A stretch of 64,000 bases of DNA from Bacteroidales bacterium CF (GTDB taxonomy: Bacteria; Bacteroidota; Bacteroidia; Bacteroidales; UBA932), in NCBI GenBank assembly GCA_000473305.1, contig CP006772.1, forward strand, positions 620,001 to 684,000, given 5' to 3'. Of this stretch, positions 26,308 to 33,878 are shown piece by piece. The translations under genes and the position numbers were made by a program. The notes under the pieces were generated by a model, which was given only the letters and a program-made list of their open reading frames with translations, was not told the DNA's origin and made no database searches. The first letter of the stretch is position 1; each line of letters begins with the position of its first letter.

Positions 26308-27057
26308 ATGCTGAAGAAAACTCTGACAATTGTGGTTCTCCTGCTTATGGCCAATATGGCCGTATCGCAGGAGACTGCTTTTAAATGGAAAGCTATAAGA
26401 GTTCTGATGGACAGCACCTGGAACTCTCCGGAAGAGCCTGTCGTAAAGGGTATTATTGATTATTACAAACCCGAGATGGATATAAGAATGCAACAGGTTG
26501 TCGGTGTCTCTGAAACTGAAATGCGTTCGGGAAGGCCAGAGAGTCTGCTTTCCAATTTTACTGTGGATGCCATACTCGAAATTTCCCAAAGGAGGAGTGA
26601 GAAAAAAGTTGACTTTGCACTCACAAATTTCGGGGGGCTCAGGGCAGCAATGCCGGCCGGCAATGTCAGAAGGTATGATATCTTTTCAACCTACCCGTTT
26701 GAGAACTATCTTGTAATTCTTGACCTTAAGGGTGAGCATGTCAGGGAACTTTTCAACATAATGGCAGAGAAGGTTGAGGCTATGTCATCAAATGTATTTC
26801 TTCATATAAAGGCAGGACGTTTGAATGATGCACTCATCGACGGTGTACAGATTGACGATGAAAAGATTTACAGAATTGCAACACTCGATTTCCTGATGAA
26901 CGGAGGTGATAATCTTCAACCTTTGAAGGAGGCTGTTGCTGTTGAGCAGACAGGGTTGCTTCTGAGAGATGTGATTTTTGAAAAAATTGCAGCTTTAACT
27001 TCAAATGGTGAATTGATAAAGTCAAAAATTACAAACAGGGTGATAATTGAACAATAG
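26308..27057 (+). CDS. Secreted 5'-nucleotidase C-terminal-domain protein
   Basis: A 249-residue protein with a signal peptide (cleavage near MAVSQ, residue 21) and then only the substrate-binding C-terminal domain of UshA-type 5'-nucleotidases. Visible are NFGGLRAAMPAGNVRRYDIF, TYPFENYLVILDLKG and the stacking/loop region DFLMNGGDNLQPL. In canonical enzymes this domain holds the adenine-binding aromatic residues and follows the metallophosphatase domain in one chain. Here the catalytic domain is the next gene, 3 bp downstream, so the order is reversed and the protein is split. The two products probably assemble in the periplasm. Confidence 0.85.
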   Translation: MLKKTLTIVVLLLMANMAVSQETAFKWKAIRVLMDSTWNSPEEPVVKGIIDYYKPEMDIRMQQVVGVSETEMRSGRPESLLSNFTVDAILEISQRRSEKKVDFALTNFGGLRAAMPAGNVRRYDIFSTYPFENYLVILDLKGEHVRELFNIMAEKVEAMSSNVFLHIKAGRLNDALIDGVQIDDEKIYRIATLDFLMNGGDNLQPLKEAVAVEQTGLLLRDVIFEKIAALTSNGELIKSKITNRVIIEQ

Positions 27058-27060
27058 AGT

Positions 27061-27891
27061 ATGAAATACGGAAGAGTGATAATTACTTTAATCTCCATTC
27101 TTTTCTCCTTAACCCTCTACTCGCAGGATCTTGTCATCCTGCACACAAATGACACACACAGCAACATAGAACCTGTAGCTAGTGGGAAAAACAAAGGATT
27201 GGGAGGGTTTCAAAGGAGAGCAAATTATATCCAATCGGTGAGGGACAGTGTAAAAAATATCCTGCTGCTCGATGCAGGGGATTACAATCAGGGAACACCG
27301 TATTTTACCCTCTTTAAGGGTGAGGCTGAGGTGATGCTCTATAATGCAATGGGTTATGATGCCGTCTGTCTTGGTAACCATGAGTTTGATAATGGAGAGA
27401 AACAACTGGCAGAGAGACTCGCTAAAGCAAAATATCCTACAGTGTGTTCAAACTATGACTTTTCAGGCAGCCCTTTGAAGGATATTATTAAACCCTATGT
27501 TATCATTGAAAAAGGCGGAAAAAGGATAGGTATTCTGGGTCTTTTACTTAACCTTAACGGATATGTCTCAGAGTCAGCCCGCTCCGGTGTTAAATATCTA
27601 GATGTACTAAAGAGTGCCAACAAAACAGCCAGATTTCTCAAAAACAAGAAAGATTGCGATATAGTCATTGCCTTGACGCATCTTGGATATGAACATGAGG
27701 AGGGCAGCCTCTCCCCGTCGGATACAGATCTTGCATCAAATAGTACAAACATCGATATTATTGTCGGCGGACACACTCATACTTTCCTTAAAAGCCCCGT
27801 TGTTGTAAAGAACAGGGCAGGGAAGGGTGTCCTGGTAACCCAGATGGGAACAGCAGGAGTATTTGTCGGAAGAATTGACCTCTATTTCTGA
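27061..27891 (+). CDS. Secreted metallophosphoesterase (5'-nucleotidase N-terminal domain)
   Basis: A 276-residue calcineurin-like phosphoesterase with a signal peptide (cleavage near TLYSQ, residue 21). All dimetal motifs are present: LHTNDTHSNIEP, DAGDYNQGTPYF, CLGNHEFDNGE, ALTHLGYEHEEG and GGHTHTFL. It is the catalytic half of a UshA-like 5'-nucleotidase and ends where the full enzyme would continue to its substrate-binding domain, which is encoded by the preceding gene. It likely releases phosphate and nucleosides from external nucleotides. The 3' end overlaps the convergent acyl-CoA ligase by 10 bp. Confidence 0.88.
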   Translation: MKYGRVIITLISILFSLTLYSQDLVILHTNDTHSNIEPVASGKNKGLGGFQRRANYIQSVRDSVKNILLLDAGDYNQGTPYFTLFKGEAEVMLYNAMGYDAVCLGNHEFDNGEKQLAERLAKAKYPTVCSNYDFSGSPLKDIIKPYVIIEKGGKRIGILGLLLNLNGYVSESARSGVKYLDVLKSANKTARFLKNKKDCDIVIALTHLGYEHEEGSLSPSDTDLASNSTNIDIIVGGHTHTFLKSPVVVKNRAGKGVLVTQMGTAGVFVGRIDLYF

Positions 27892-29585
27892 CGATTGTAG
27901 AGAAAACGCTTGATCTTCTGAGTGGCTGTCTTTTCGAATTGCTGAGGACAATCTATAATATAAGATATCTTCGAGAACTTGTTTACCCTTTCATTTACAT
28001 ATTGGGTAAGTTCTCTCTTTAATTGCTCAAGCTTCTCGTTAAAGGCTGCCATTGCCTCTTTGGTCTCCTCTTTTGTCTCTTCGAATTTCTTGGTAAGCTG
28101 ATCTTTGGTCTCGTAGTAGGTGTTGAATGCCTCCTCCTTGACATCGTTCAGCATCTTAAGCTTTTCGGGATTAAAGTGAACAAGTGCAACAAGCTTTCCT
28201 TTTTTCTGGGTGACAATTGACTCTGAGACCATGGCGTGTGCATTTATCACAGATTCTATCTCCTCCGGGTATATATTCTCGCCACTCGGGCCTAGAATCA
28301 TATTCGATAGTCTTCCTTTGATATACAGTCTTCCTGTCTTGTCAATTATGCCAAGGTCTTTGGTCCTGAACCATCCGTCTTCTGTAAAAACCTCTTTGGT
28401 AGCTTCAGGGTTTTTATAGTATCCAATCATAATATTCGGACCCTTTGCCACTATCTCACCCTCTCCGGTTTCAGGATTCGGGTTGTTTATGCGCAATTGT
28501 ATGCCGTATATTGCAGGCCCTGTCGATTGCCATTTTACATTCTGTGGTATTGCTCCTGCAAGAAGAGGGCAGGACTCGGTCAGACCATATCCTATACCAT
28601 ATGGGAATTTAGCTTCGTAGAGGAACCTCTCCACTTCAGGGTCCAGTTTGGCTCCCCCAATCCCGAAGAATCTTATTCTTCCGCCGAATGTCTCCATGAG
28701 CTTCTTGCCGGCAACCCGGTTAAGAATCTTCCTTCCCGGAGTTGTGCCATATATGAACTTTATTACAGGACTCTTTTCAAATTTAGGGAGGATGGATGAC
28801 TTGTATATCTTCTCCATTATCAGAGGAACGCTCAGCATTGTCGTTGGACGAACAATCTTGAGTGCCTGGAGGAGAACAGTCGGAGTCGGAGCTTTTTCGA
28901 TATAGTAAACCGAAGAACCGCTGACCATAGGCAGAAGCATGCTAAGGCTGCTTTCCAGTGTGTGTGATAAAGGAAGAACAGAAAGCCATATGTCATTACT
29001 GAATCCGGGGCGAAGAATGGCGGCGGCATGCAGGTGTGCGCAAAGATTCCTGTGAGTCAACATAACTCCTTTGGAATTGCCTGTAGTGCCTGAAGTATAT
29101 ATAATTGCCGCCAGGTCTTCGGGAGAAGCGTCTCCCTGTTCTGTCGGTGTTATGAGTGTCTGATTGTATTCAGTTTCAAGTGTCTCAATATTTATTACGG
29201 CATTCACGTTGTCTATGATTCCGGCAGGAAGCTTGTATCTGAGTTTCTCGGATACTATCACTGCTTTTGCTTCAGAATGTTCAATGACGTTTTTTACCTC
29301 TGTCTCTGAAAAGTCCGGAAGTATAGGCACTACGACACGACCGAAAGCTGTAATTGAAAAGTAGGCTGCTGGCCAGTTTGGCATATTCTGGCTTAGTATT
29401 ATTACTTTGTCTCCTTTTCCTATTCCGCCTTTGGTCAAAATAGCCTCAAACTCCTCTGTTTTTTGTTTGAATTCAGTGTAAGTGTAAGAAATACCTCCAA
29501 CGTATGAAAATGCTGTGTTGGTCTGGTAATTGTTGGTACTGTATATGAAAAGATCCTTTAAAGTACTAAATTCTGTGATACCCAT
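27882..29585 (-). CDS. Long-chain acyl-CoA synthetase-like AMP-forming ligase
   Basis: A 567-residue ANL-superfamily adenylating enzyme. The P-loop is IIYTSGTTGNSKGVMLTHRN, the A5 motif YGLTESCPLLAG, and the A7/A8 region GWFRTKDLGIIDKTGRLYIKG with the following hinge. The C-terminal subdomain contains an extra Lys/Glu coiled coil (about 478-530) before the final FEKTATQKIKRFLY, which carries the catalytic-lysine region. It should activate fatty acids to acyl-AMP and acyl-CoA for lipid use. The acyltransferase gene upstream on the same strand (38-bp gap) makes a lipid-remodelling pair likely. Confidence 0.87.
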   Translation of the reverse strand: MGITEFSTLKDLFIYSTNNYQTNTAFSYVGGISYTYTEFKQKTEEFEAILTKGGIGKGDKVIILSQNMPNWPAAYFSITAFGRVVVPILPDFSETEVKNVIEHSEAKAVIVSEKLRYKLPAGIIDNVNAVINIETLETEYNQTLITPTEQGDASPEDLAAIIYTSGTTGNSKGVMLTHRNLCAHLHAAAILRPGFSNDIWLSVLPLSHTLESSLSMLLPMVSGSSVYYIEKAPTPTVLLQALKIVRPTTMLSVPLIMEKIYKSSILPKFEKSPVIKFIYGTTPGRKILNRVAGKKLMETFGGRIRFFGIGGAKLDPEVERFLYEAKFPYGIGYGLTESCPLLAGAIPQNVKWQSTGPAIYGIQLRINNPNPETGEGEIVAKGPNIMIGYYKNPEATKEVFTEDGWFRTKDLGIIDKTGRLYIKGRLSNMILGPSGENIYPEEIESVINAHAMVSESIVTQKKGKLVALVHFNPEKLKMLNDVKEEAFNTYYETKDQLTKKFEETKEETKEAMAAFNEKLEQLKRELTQYVNERVNKFSKISYIIDCPQQFEKTATQKIKRFLYNRQK

Positions 29586-29623
29586 TAAAAATTTGTTAAT
29601 ACAAGGTGTAATTATAGCAATAA

Positions 29624-30184
29624 TTATTCCAAATCGTTTCCGGTCGAGAATTTTTCAGGGAACTTCCCTTTTATTCCAAGATCTTTATAGTGCTGTCGGA
29701 TTTTTTTCATGTCAGCATTCAGGTCATCAGTGAGTTCAAAACGTACTCCACGGCTAACCTCTTTTTTGCCCCAATCGTAATAACCAAGGTAAACAGGTAC
29801 ATTTGCTGCTTTGGCAATGGTATAGAATCCTGTCTTCCATTTGTCGACTCTATCCCTTGTACCCTCAGGGGCAATAGCCAAGTGTAGCCGGTCTGCAGAG
29901 TTAAAGGCCTCTATTAATTGTCTGGTTAGGGATGAGGCGTGTTTTCTGTCTACAGGGATTCCTCCCATCCATCTTACTATCGGACCCAAAGGACCCCAGA
30001 AAAACTCCTTCTTAACCATAACATAAGCAGTGGCACCAAAAGATTTGTAGTATAGAAATGAGATAACAAAGTCCCAGACAGAGGTGTGCGGCACCCCGAG
30101 AATTATGCATTTAGGTTCAGTAACAGGGGGCGTAACTGCCTTCCATCCTGCCATTTTCAGTAAAAATTTAGCAATATGCTTCAT
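29624..30184 (-). CDS. PlsC-like lysophospholipid acyltransferase family protein
   Basis: A 186-residue acyltransferase with the catalytic HX4D motif (HTSVWD, about residue 33), the glycerophosphate-binding EGTR (about 105) and GGIPVDR between them. It is smaller than typical PlsC (about 240) and lacks a clear N-terminal membrane helix, as do many family members used for ornithine-lipid or lysophospholipid acylation. It lies just upstream of the acyl-CoA ligase on the same strand. An exact -7 element (TACATTTG, minus strand 30213-30206) is about 20 nt before its ATG. The exact acceptor is unknown. Confidence 0.82.
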   Translation of the reverse strand: MKHIAKFLLKMAGWKAVTPPVTEPKCIILGVPHTSVWDFVISFLYYKSFGATAYVMVKKEFFWGPLGPIVRWMGGIPVDRKHASSLTRQLIEAFNSADRLHLAIAPEGTRDRVDKWKTGFYTIAKAANVPVYLGYYDWGKKEVSRGVRFELTDDLNADMKKIRQHYKDLGIKGKFPEKFSTGNDLE

Positions 30185-30205
30185 AATTTATGAATTTTGA
30201 GCCTG

Positions 30206-30213
30206 CAAATGTA
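30206..30213 (-). promoter_or_regulatory. -7 promoter element of the acyltransferase/ligase operon
   Basis: The minus strand reads TACATTTG, an exact TAnnTTTG match, about 21 nt before the ATG at 30184. Confidence 0.45.
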
Positions 30214-30237
30214 ATCATTATTTTCCCTGTTAAGCCT

Positions 30238-31011
30238 TTATAGTCTTATTTCAGCCAATACCGGCAAGTGATCTGAATGGGGAATACTGTCCAAGATCTT
30301 GTGAGATAGTATCTTGGTTGTCTTTGCCTTCCTGGTAAAGATGTAATCTATACACACTTCAGGATTAATATTTGGAAATGTATTCTGGAATGTTTCAGAT
30401 GAAGAGGTGTAACGTTCTCTAAGGTATTTGATTTCAGGTGATTCTGGAGATGCATTGAAATCTCCGCCAAAAATAAGTCTCTCTTTTTTGCCAAGAAGCG
30501 AGTCAATAAAAGCTACCTGCGCCTCTCTGATGCCTTTTGGAAGATCTAGATGGGTACATGCAACGCAGATCTCCTTTTGCCCCTCGGGCTTTATCCCAAC
30601 TATCCCGATTACCCGTTGTTCACCCTTTTCGATAGCGGGAAGAGGGTAGCTTGTTGACGATGTGATGGGATATCTTGAGAGAATCATCACTCCATACTCC
30701 CCTCCCGGTAAATCTATTGCTCTGAAGAATCGGTAGTAAGGAAGCCCTGATTTCTGAGAAAGTTGCAAAGGCTGATCCGCACCTTGTACACGATTGCTTT
30801 TAGAGTCCACCTCCTGGAGAAGCACAATGTCAGCTCCCGATTTTTGAATTACCGAAGCGATGCTGTCTGTGGCAATAATACCCTTTAGGGCTGGCGGGTT
30901 GCAGTGGTGTACATTGTAGGTCATGACTTTGTATTCCTGTGCAGTGGCTACAAAGACACCGGCAGATAGAATATTCAGTAATAAAAGGATAGGGAGCGAT
31001 TTGATTCTCAT
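30238..31011 (-). CDS. Secreted endonuclease/exonuclease/phosphatase (EEP) family protein
   Basis: A 257-residue protein with an N-terminal signal peptide (about 1-24) and an EEP catalytic fold. MTYNVHHC gives the N-terminal Asn, LLQEVD the catalytic Glu, GEYGVMILSRYP the middle strand, LIFGGDFNASPES the Asp/Asn pair, and HSDHLPVLAEI the final catalytic His. The family includes DNase I, sphingomyelinases and inositol phosphatases. With a signal peptide, a periplasmic or secreted phosphodiesterase or nuclease is most likely, but the substrate is not set. It follows the CoA-disulfide reductase gene by 11 bp. Confidence 0.85.
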   Translation of the reverse strand: MRIKSLPILLLLNILSAGVFVATAQEYKVMTYNVHHCNPPALKGIIATDSIASVIQKSGADIVLLQEVDSKSNRVQGADQPLQLSQKSGLPYYRFFRAIDLPGGEYGVMILSRYPITSSTSYPLPAIEKGEQRVIGIVGIKPEGQKEICVACTHLDLPKGIREAQVAFIDSLLGKKERLIFGGDFNASPESPEIKYLRERYTSSSETFQNTFPNINPEVCIDYIFTRKAKTTKILSHKILDSIPHSDHLPVLAEIRL

Positions 31012-31022
31012 AATTTTGTTAT

Positions 31023-32693
31023 TTAGGATAATCTATTGTTCTGATCTGTTTTAGCGTAAAAATAGCTCTTATATCCACCGGAAAGATTAAAAACTTCAGA
31101 AAATCCGTTTTGAGAAAGTATCCTATAAGCCAGATAGCCCCTCATGCCGACAGCGCAATAGACTATTATTCTTTTATCAGATGGTATTTCGTCTAGTCTG
31201 AATCTTATATCTTCCAGCGGTATGTTAACTGCACCGCTGATCATTCCGTGTCTGCACTCCTGATTGCTTCTCACATCCAGCAAAAAGTCACTCTCAGGGT
31301 TGAAATTGTCGGCCTCCTCCCATGTAACAACCTTCATTTTACCTTTAATAATATTGTCAGCAACAAATCCTGCCATGTTAACCGGATCTTTGGCAGATGA
31401 GTATGGAGGGGCATATGCATGCTCAATCTCGGTCAGGTCATGTATTGAACCGCCGATACCTATGATTGTCGCAATCGTGTCTATTCTCTTGTCCACACCG
31501 TCATACCCGACAATCTGGCCTCCCAGTAGCTTTCCTGTTACAGGTGCATAGAGTATCTTCACAGAAAGGGGCTCTGATCCCGGATAGTAACCTGCGTGAG
31601 ACCCGGAATGGGTAATGGATGTAAGATATTGTATCCCGAATCTTTCCAGTGTTCTCTCATTTGCTCCTGTAGTTGCAGCAGTAAGTTTAAATACCTTAGC
31701 AATGCCGGTGCCTATGGTGCCCTTATATTTGCTGATGTTACCGTGAACCATGTTGTCTGCGGCTATCCTGGCCTGTTTGTTTGCAGGGCCTGCAAGAGGA
31801 ATAACTGCCGGTTGTCCTGTAACGGGGTTTATAACCTCGATCGCGTCTCCTGTGGCGTAAATATTATCATCCGAGGTCTGAAGATATTCATTGACACTTA
31901 TCCCTCCGGTAGGTCCGATCTTTAAACCGGCTTTCTGAGCCAGGCTAGTCTCGGGTTTAACTCCAATACTCCAGATTACGATATCTGCCGGAACCTCTTT
32001 GCCGCTTTTCAAAATAACCTTAAGAGTCTCATCTATGGTTTCAAAAGCAGAGACAGCCTCGTTCAAAAGGAGTCTCACGCCGTTGGACAACAGCTCGTGA
32101 TGGACTATTGATGCCATTACGGGGTCGAGCGGAGCCATCACTTGCGGAGCCATCTCGATGATAGTAACATCGAGTCCGGAGTGTCTGAGATTCTCTGCCA
32201 TCTCGAGACCTATGAATCCACCGCCGGCAATGACAACTTTTTTTATTGTCTGACTGGAGATTCTCTCTTTAATCCTGTCCGTGTCGGGAATGTTTCTCAA
32301 TGTAAGTATCCTGGGGTCATCAATGCCCGGTACCTGTGGTCTGAAAGGCTCCGCTCCCGGGGAGAGAAGCATCTTGTCATAGCTCTCGTTGTATATTTTC
32401 CCTGTAGTTCTATTTTTAACAGTTACACTCTTTGAGGATGGATCTATAGATAAAATCTCGCTGAATGTCCTGATATCAACGTCATATCGGTTTGAAAAGC
32501 CTGTTACGCTCTGAACAAGAAGGTCTTCCCTGTTTTTTATTTTTCCTCCTATATAATATGGTAAACCACAGTTAGCATAAGAGATGAATTCACCTCGTTC
32601 AAACAGAATAATCTCACCCTTTTCGTCTTCGCGGCGTATCCTTGCTGCTGTGGTTGCTCCTCCTGCAACACCTCCGATAATTATGTACTTCAT
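31023..32693 (-). CDS. CoA-disulfide reductase fused to rhodanese (CoADR-RHD)
   Basis: A 556-residue flavoprotein. The N-terminal pyridine nucleotide-disulfide oxidoreductase domain has the FAD fingerprint IIGGVAGGATTAARIRR, the single active-site Cys43 in SYANCGLPYYIGG, and a second Rossmann motif VVIAGGGFIGLEMAENLR. A C-terminal rhodanese domain (about 460-550) carries the active Cys in VYCAVGMRGYLAYRIL. This fusion reduces CoA disulfide, CoA persulfide or polysulfide with NAD(P)H. It is divergent from the thioredoxin-MarR-DoxX genes, which gives a redox/sulfur neighbourhood. It has an exact -7 element on the minus strand. Confidence 0.9.
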   Translation of the reverse strand: MKYIIIGGVAGGATTAARIRREDEKGEIILFERGEFISYANCGLPYYIGGKIKNREDLLVQSVTGFSNRYDVDIRTFSEILSIDPSSKSVTVKNRTTGKIYNESYDKMLLSPGAEPFRPQVPGIDDPRILTLRNIPDTDRIKERISSQTIKKVVIAGGGFIGLEMAENLRHSGLDVTIIEMAPQVMAPLDPVMASIVHHELLSNGVRLLLNEAVSAFETIDETLKVILKSGKEVPADIVIWSIGVKPETSLAQKAGLKIGPTGGISVNEYLQTSDDNIYATGDAIEVINPVTGQPAVIPLAGPANKQARIAADNMVHGNISKYKGTIGTGIAKVFKLTAATTGANERTLERFGIQYLTSITHSGSHAGYYPGSEPLSVKILYAPVTGKLLGGQIVGYDGVDKRIDTIATIIGIGGSIHDLTEIEHAYAPPYSSAKDPVNMAGFVADNIIKGKMKVVTWEEADNFNPESDFLLDVRSNQECRHGMISGAVNIPLEDIRFRLDEIPSDKRIIVYCAVGMRGYLAYRILSQNGFSEVFNLSGGYKSYFYAKTDQNNRLS

Positions 32694-32717
32694 ATAGATT
32701 TGTTTTTATTTCTGATG

Positions 32718-32725
32718 CAAAGGTA
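32718..32725 (-). promoter_or_regulatory. -7 promoter element of the CoA-disulfide reductase gene
   Basis: The minus strand reads TACCTTTG, an exact TAnnTTTG match, 24 nt before the ATG at 32693, in the divergent region shared with the thioredoxin gene. Confidence 0.5.
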
Positions 32726-32762
32726 GGAAATATATTCTTAATAAAAAATATTCCAAAAGAAA

Positions 32763-32793
32763 TTTGTTTGTTTGGAAATTATGTTTACCTTTG
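32763..32793 (+). promoter_or_regulatory. Canonical Bacteroidota promoter of the thioredoxin operon
   Basis: TTTG (32763-32766), exactly 19 nt, then TACCTTTG (32786-32793): a full match to both elements. TTTG is repeated three times in tandem at 32763-32774, offering alternative -33 registers. The start codon is 21 nt downstream. Confidence 0.75.
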
Positions 32794-32814
32794 CAGAAAT
32801 TAATAATCACAATA

Positions 32815-33318
32815 ATGAATAAAGTTACAAAATATCTGGCATTACTGCTCTTTTCAGCCCTGGTGGTATCTTGTGGTGCAAACAACGGTAACCAGGCACA
32901 GGCAGAAAACAAAAACAGCGTTAGTAACAAAGAAATAAATAAAAAAGATAAGAAAATGAAGGCAATACATTTGACAAAAGCAGAGTTTTTGAAGAAGGTC
33001 GTGGATTTTGAAGGCAATCCCAGTGAGTGGAAGTATCTCGGAGATAAACCGGCATTGATAGACTTCTATGCATCATGGTGCGGCCCGTGTAAGACTATCG
33101 CACCGATTTTGGAGGAGCTGGCAGCTGAGTATGAGGGCCAGATTTATATATACAAGGTAGATACTGAGGCAGAACAGGAGTTGGCTGCAGCTTTCGGAAT
33201 AAGGAGTATCCCTACACTTCTTTTTGCACCAATGACAGGAAACCCGCAGATTGCACAAGGTGCTCTTCCAAAGGCAAATCTTAAGCAGGCAATAGAGGAG
33301 GTGCTGCTTAAAAAGTAA
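32815..33318 (+). CDS. Lipoprotein thioredoxin
   Basis: With the start at 32815 the protein is 167 residues. A type II signal peptide ending in the lipobox VVSC (Cys20) is followed by an Asn/Lys-rich tether and then a thioredoxin domain with active site ASWCGPCKTIAP and the cis-Pro motif RSIPTLLF. It should therefore be anchored to the membrane facing the periplasm and reduce disulfides there. An in-frame ATG 17 codons upstream precedes the promoter and is rejected. Another in-frame ATG after the tether (32956) could yield a cytosolic form. The gene leads the trx-marR-doxX operon. Confidence 0.88.
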   Translation: MNKVTKYLALLLFSALVVSCGANNGNQAQAENKNSVSNKEINKKDKKMKAIHLTKAEFLKKVVDFEGNPSEWKYLGDKPALIDFYASWCGPCKTIAPILEELAAEYEGQIYIYKVDTEAEQELAAAFGIRSIPTLLFAPMTGNPQIAQGALPKANLKQAIEEVLLKK

Positions 33319-33363
33319 ATAATTACATTATTTTTGCAAAGAAATATAATAAAATTAAGAAAG

Positions 33364-33732
33364 ATGGAAAGGCTTTGTGCTATAAGGGATATATACCGGG
33401 CAATATGCTCATATGAGGAGAGTTTTCACGATCAGTACGGAATTTGCCTTAATGAGGGAATGCTATTGTGCTCTCTTAAGGAGGGGCAGCTCTCATCGGG
33501 AGAAATTGCAGAAAAGCTAAGCCTTAGTTGTTCAAATACATCCAAACTTATCAGGGCTGTAGAGGAGAAGGGTTTTATTACAAGAACACTCGGAAAGGTT
33601 GATAAGAGGCAGATGTATTTTGCTCTCACAAAAGAGGGGAGGGCAACTCTCGAGACAGTTCTCAAGGATGAGATTGATTTGCCGGAGCCCCTTTTGTCAT
33701 TCGTACAAAACCAAATTAATAACAATCAATAA
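33364..33732 (+). CDS. MarR-family transcriptional regulator
   Basis: With ATG 33364 the protein is 122 residues. The winged-helix core is visible: LSSGEIAEKLSLSCSNTSKL (helix-turn-helix), LIRAVEEKGFITRTLGKVDKR (recognition and wing) and the dimerising C-terminal helix. MarR proteins repress neighbouring genes and respond to phenolics or oxidants. Cys residues at positions 5 and 16 and in the HTH are candidate redox sensors, by inference. It lies between thioredoxin and doxX. In the pre-insertion arrangement doxX began 5 bp after its stop codon; an insertion sequence now separates them. Confidence 0.82.
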   Translation: MERLCAIRDIYRAICSYEESFHDQYGICLNEGMLLCSLKEGQLSSGEIAEKLSLSCSNTSKLIRAVEEKGFITRTLGKVDKRQMYFALTKEGRATLETVLKDEIDLPEPLLSFVQNQINNNQ

Positions 33733-33749
33733 AAAAGATGAAAAATTTT

Positions 33750-33758
33750 ATAATATAT
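33750..33758 (+). repeat. Left target-site duplication
   Basis: ATAATATAT directly abuts the left inverted repeat and is repeated perfectly at 35079-35087. Confidence 0.85.
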
Positions 33759-33778
33759 CATAACTGTCCACTAAAAAT
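33759..33778 (+). repeat. Left terminal inverted repeat of the IS
   Basis: A 20-bp terminal repeat with two mismatches to the right end; the inner 14 bp (TGTCCACTAAAAAT) are identical. Confidence 0.85.
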
Positions 33779-33850
33779 CATTTAACGTTCTTTGAATATA
33801 TTGAAATATAGATAATTGTAAGGTTTTCAAGTGCGCAACGATTTCAATTC

Positions 33851-33858
33851 TATTTTTG
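33851..33858 (+). promoter_or_regulatory. -7 promoter element of the transposase gene
   Basis: TATTTTTG is an exact TAnnTTTG match. Its predicted start site, near 33864, falls at the end of the left arm of the hairpin that covers the start codon. Confidence 0.5.
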
Positions 33859-33878
33859 TCAATCAAACTAGATTGACA
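33857..33878 (+). promoter_or_regulatory. Hairpin covering the transposase start codon
   Basis: TGTCAATC (33857-33864) and GATTGACA (33871-33878) form a perfect 8-bp stem with a 6-nt loop (AAACTA). The last base of the right arm is the A of the ATG. Folding would block initiation, and the left arm overlaps the -7 element. Confidence 0.55.

Larger units (their letters stand above)
33738..33785 (+). pseudogene. Severed 5' end of doxX
   Basis: The original doxX start (ATG 33738) and the codons for MKNFIIY remain here, then run into the insertion sequence and stop at TAA 33783-33785 after 15 codons. Joining 33738-33758 to 35088 restores an uninterrupted doxX reading MKNFIIYSAPLKEN. Confidence 0.8.
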
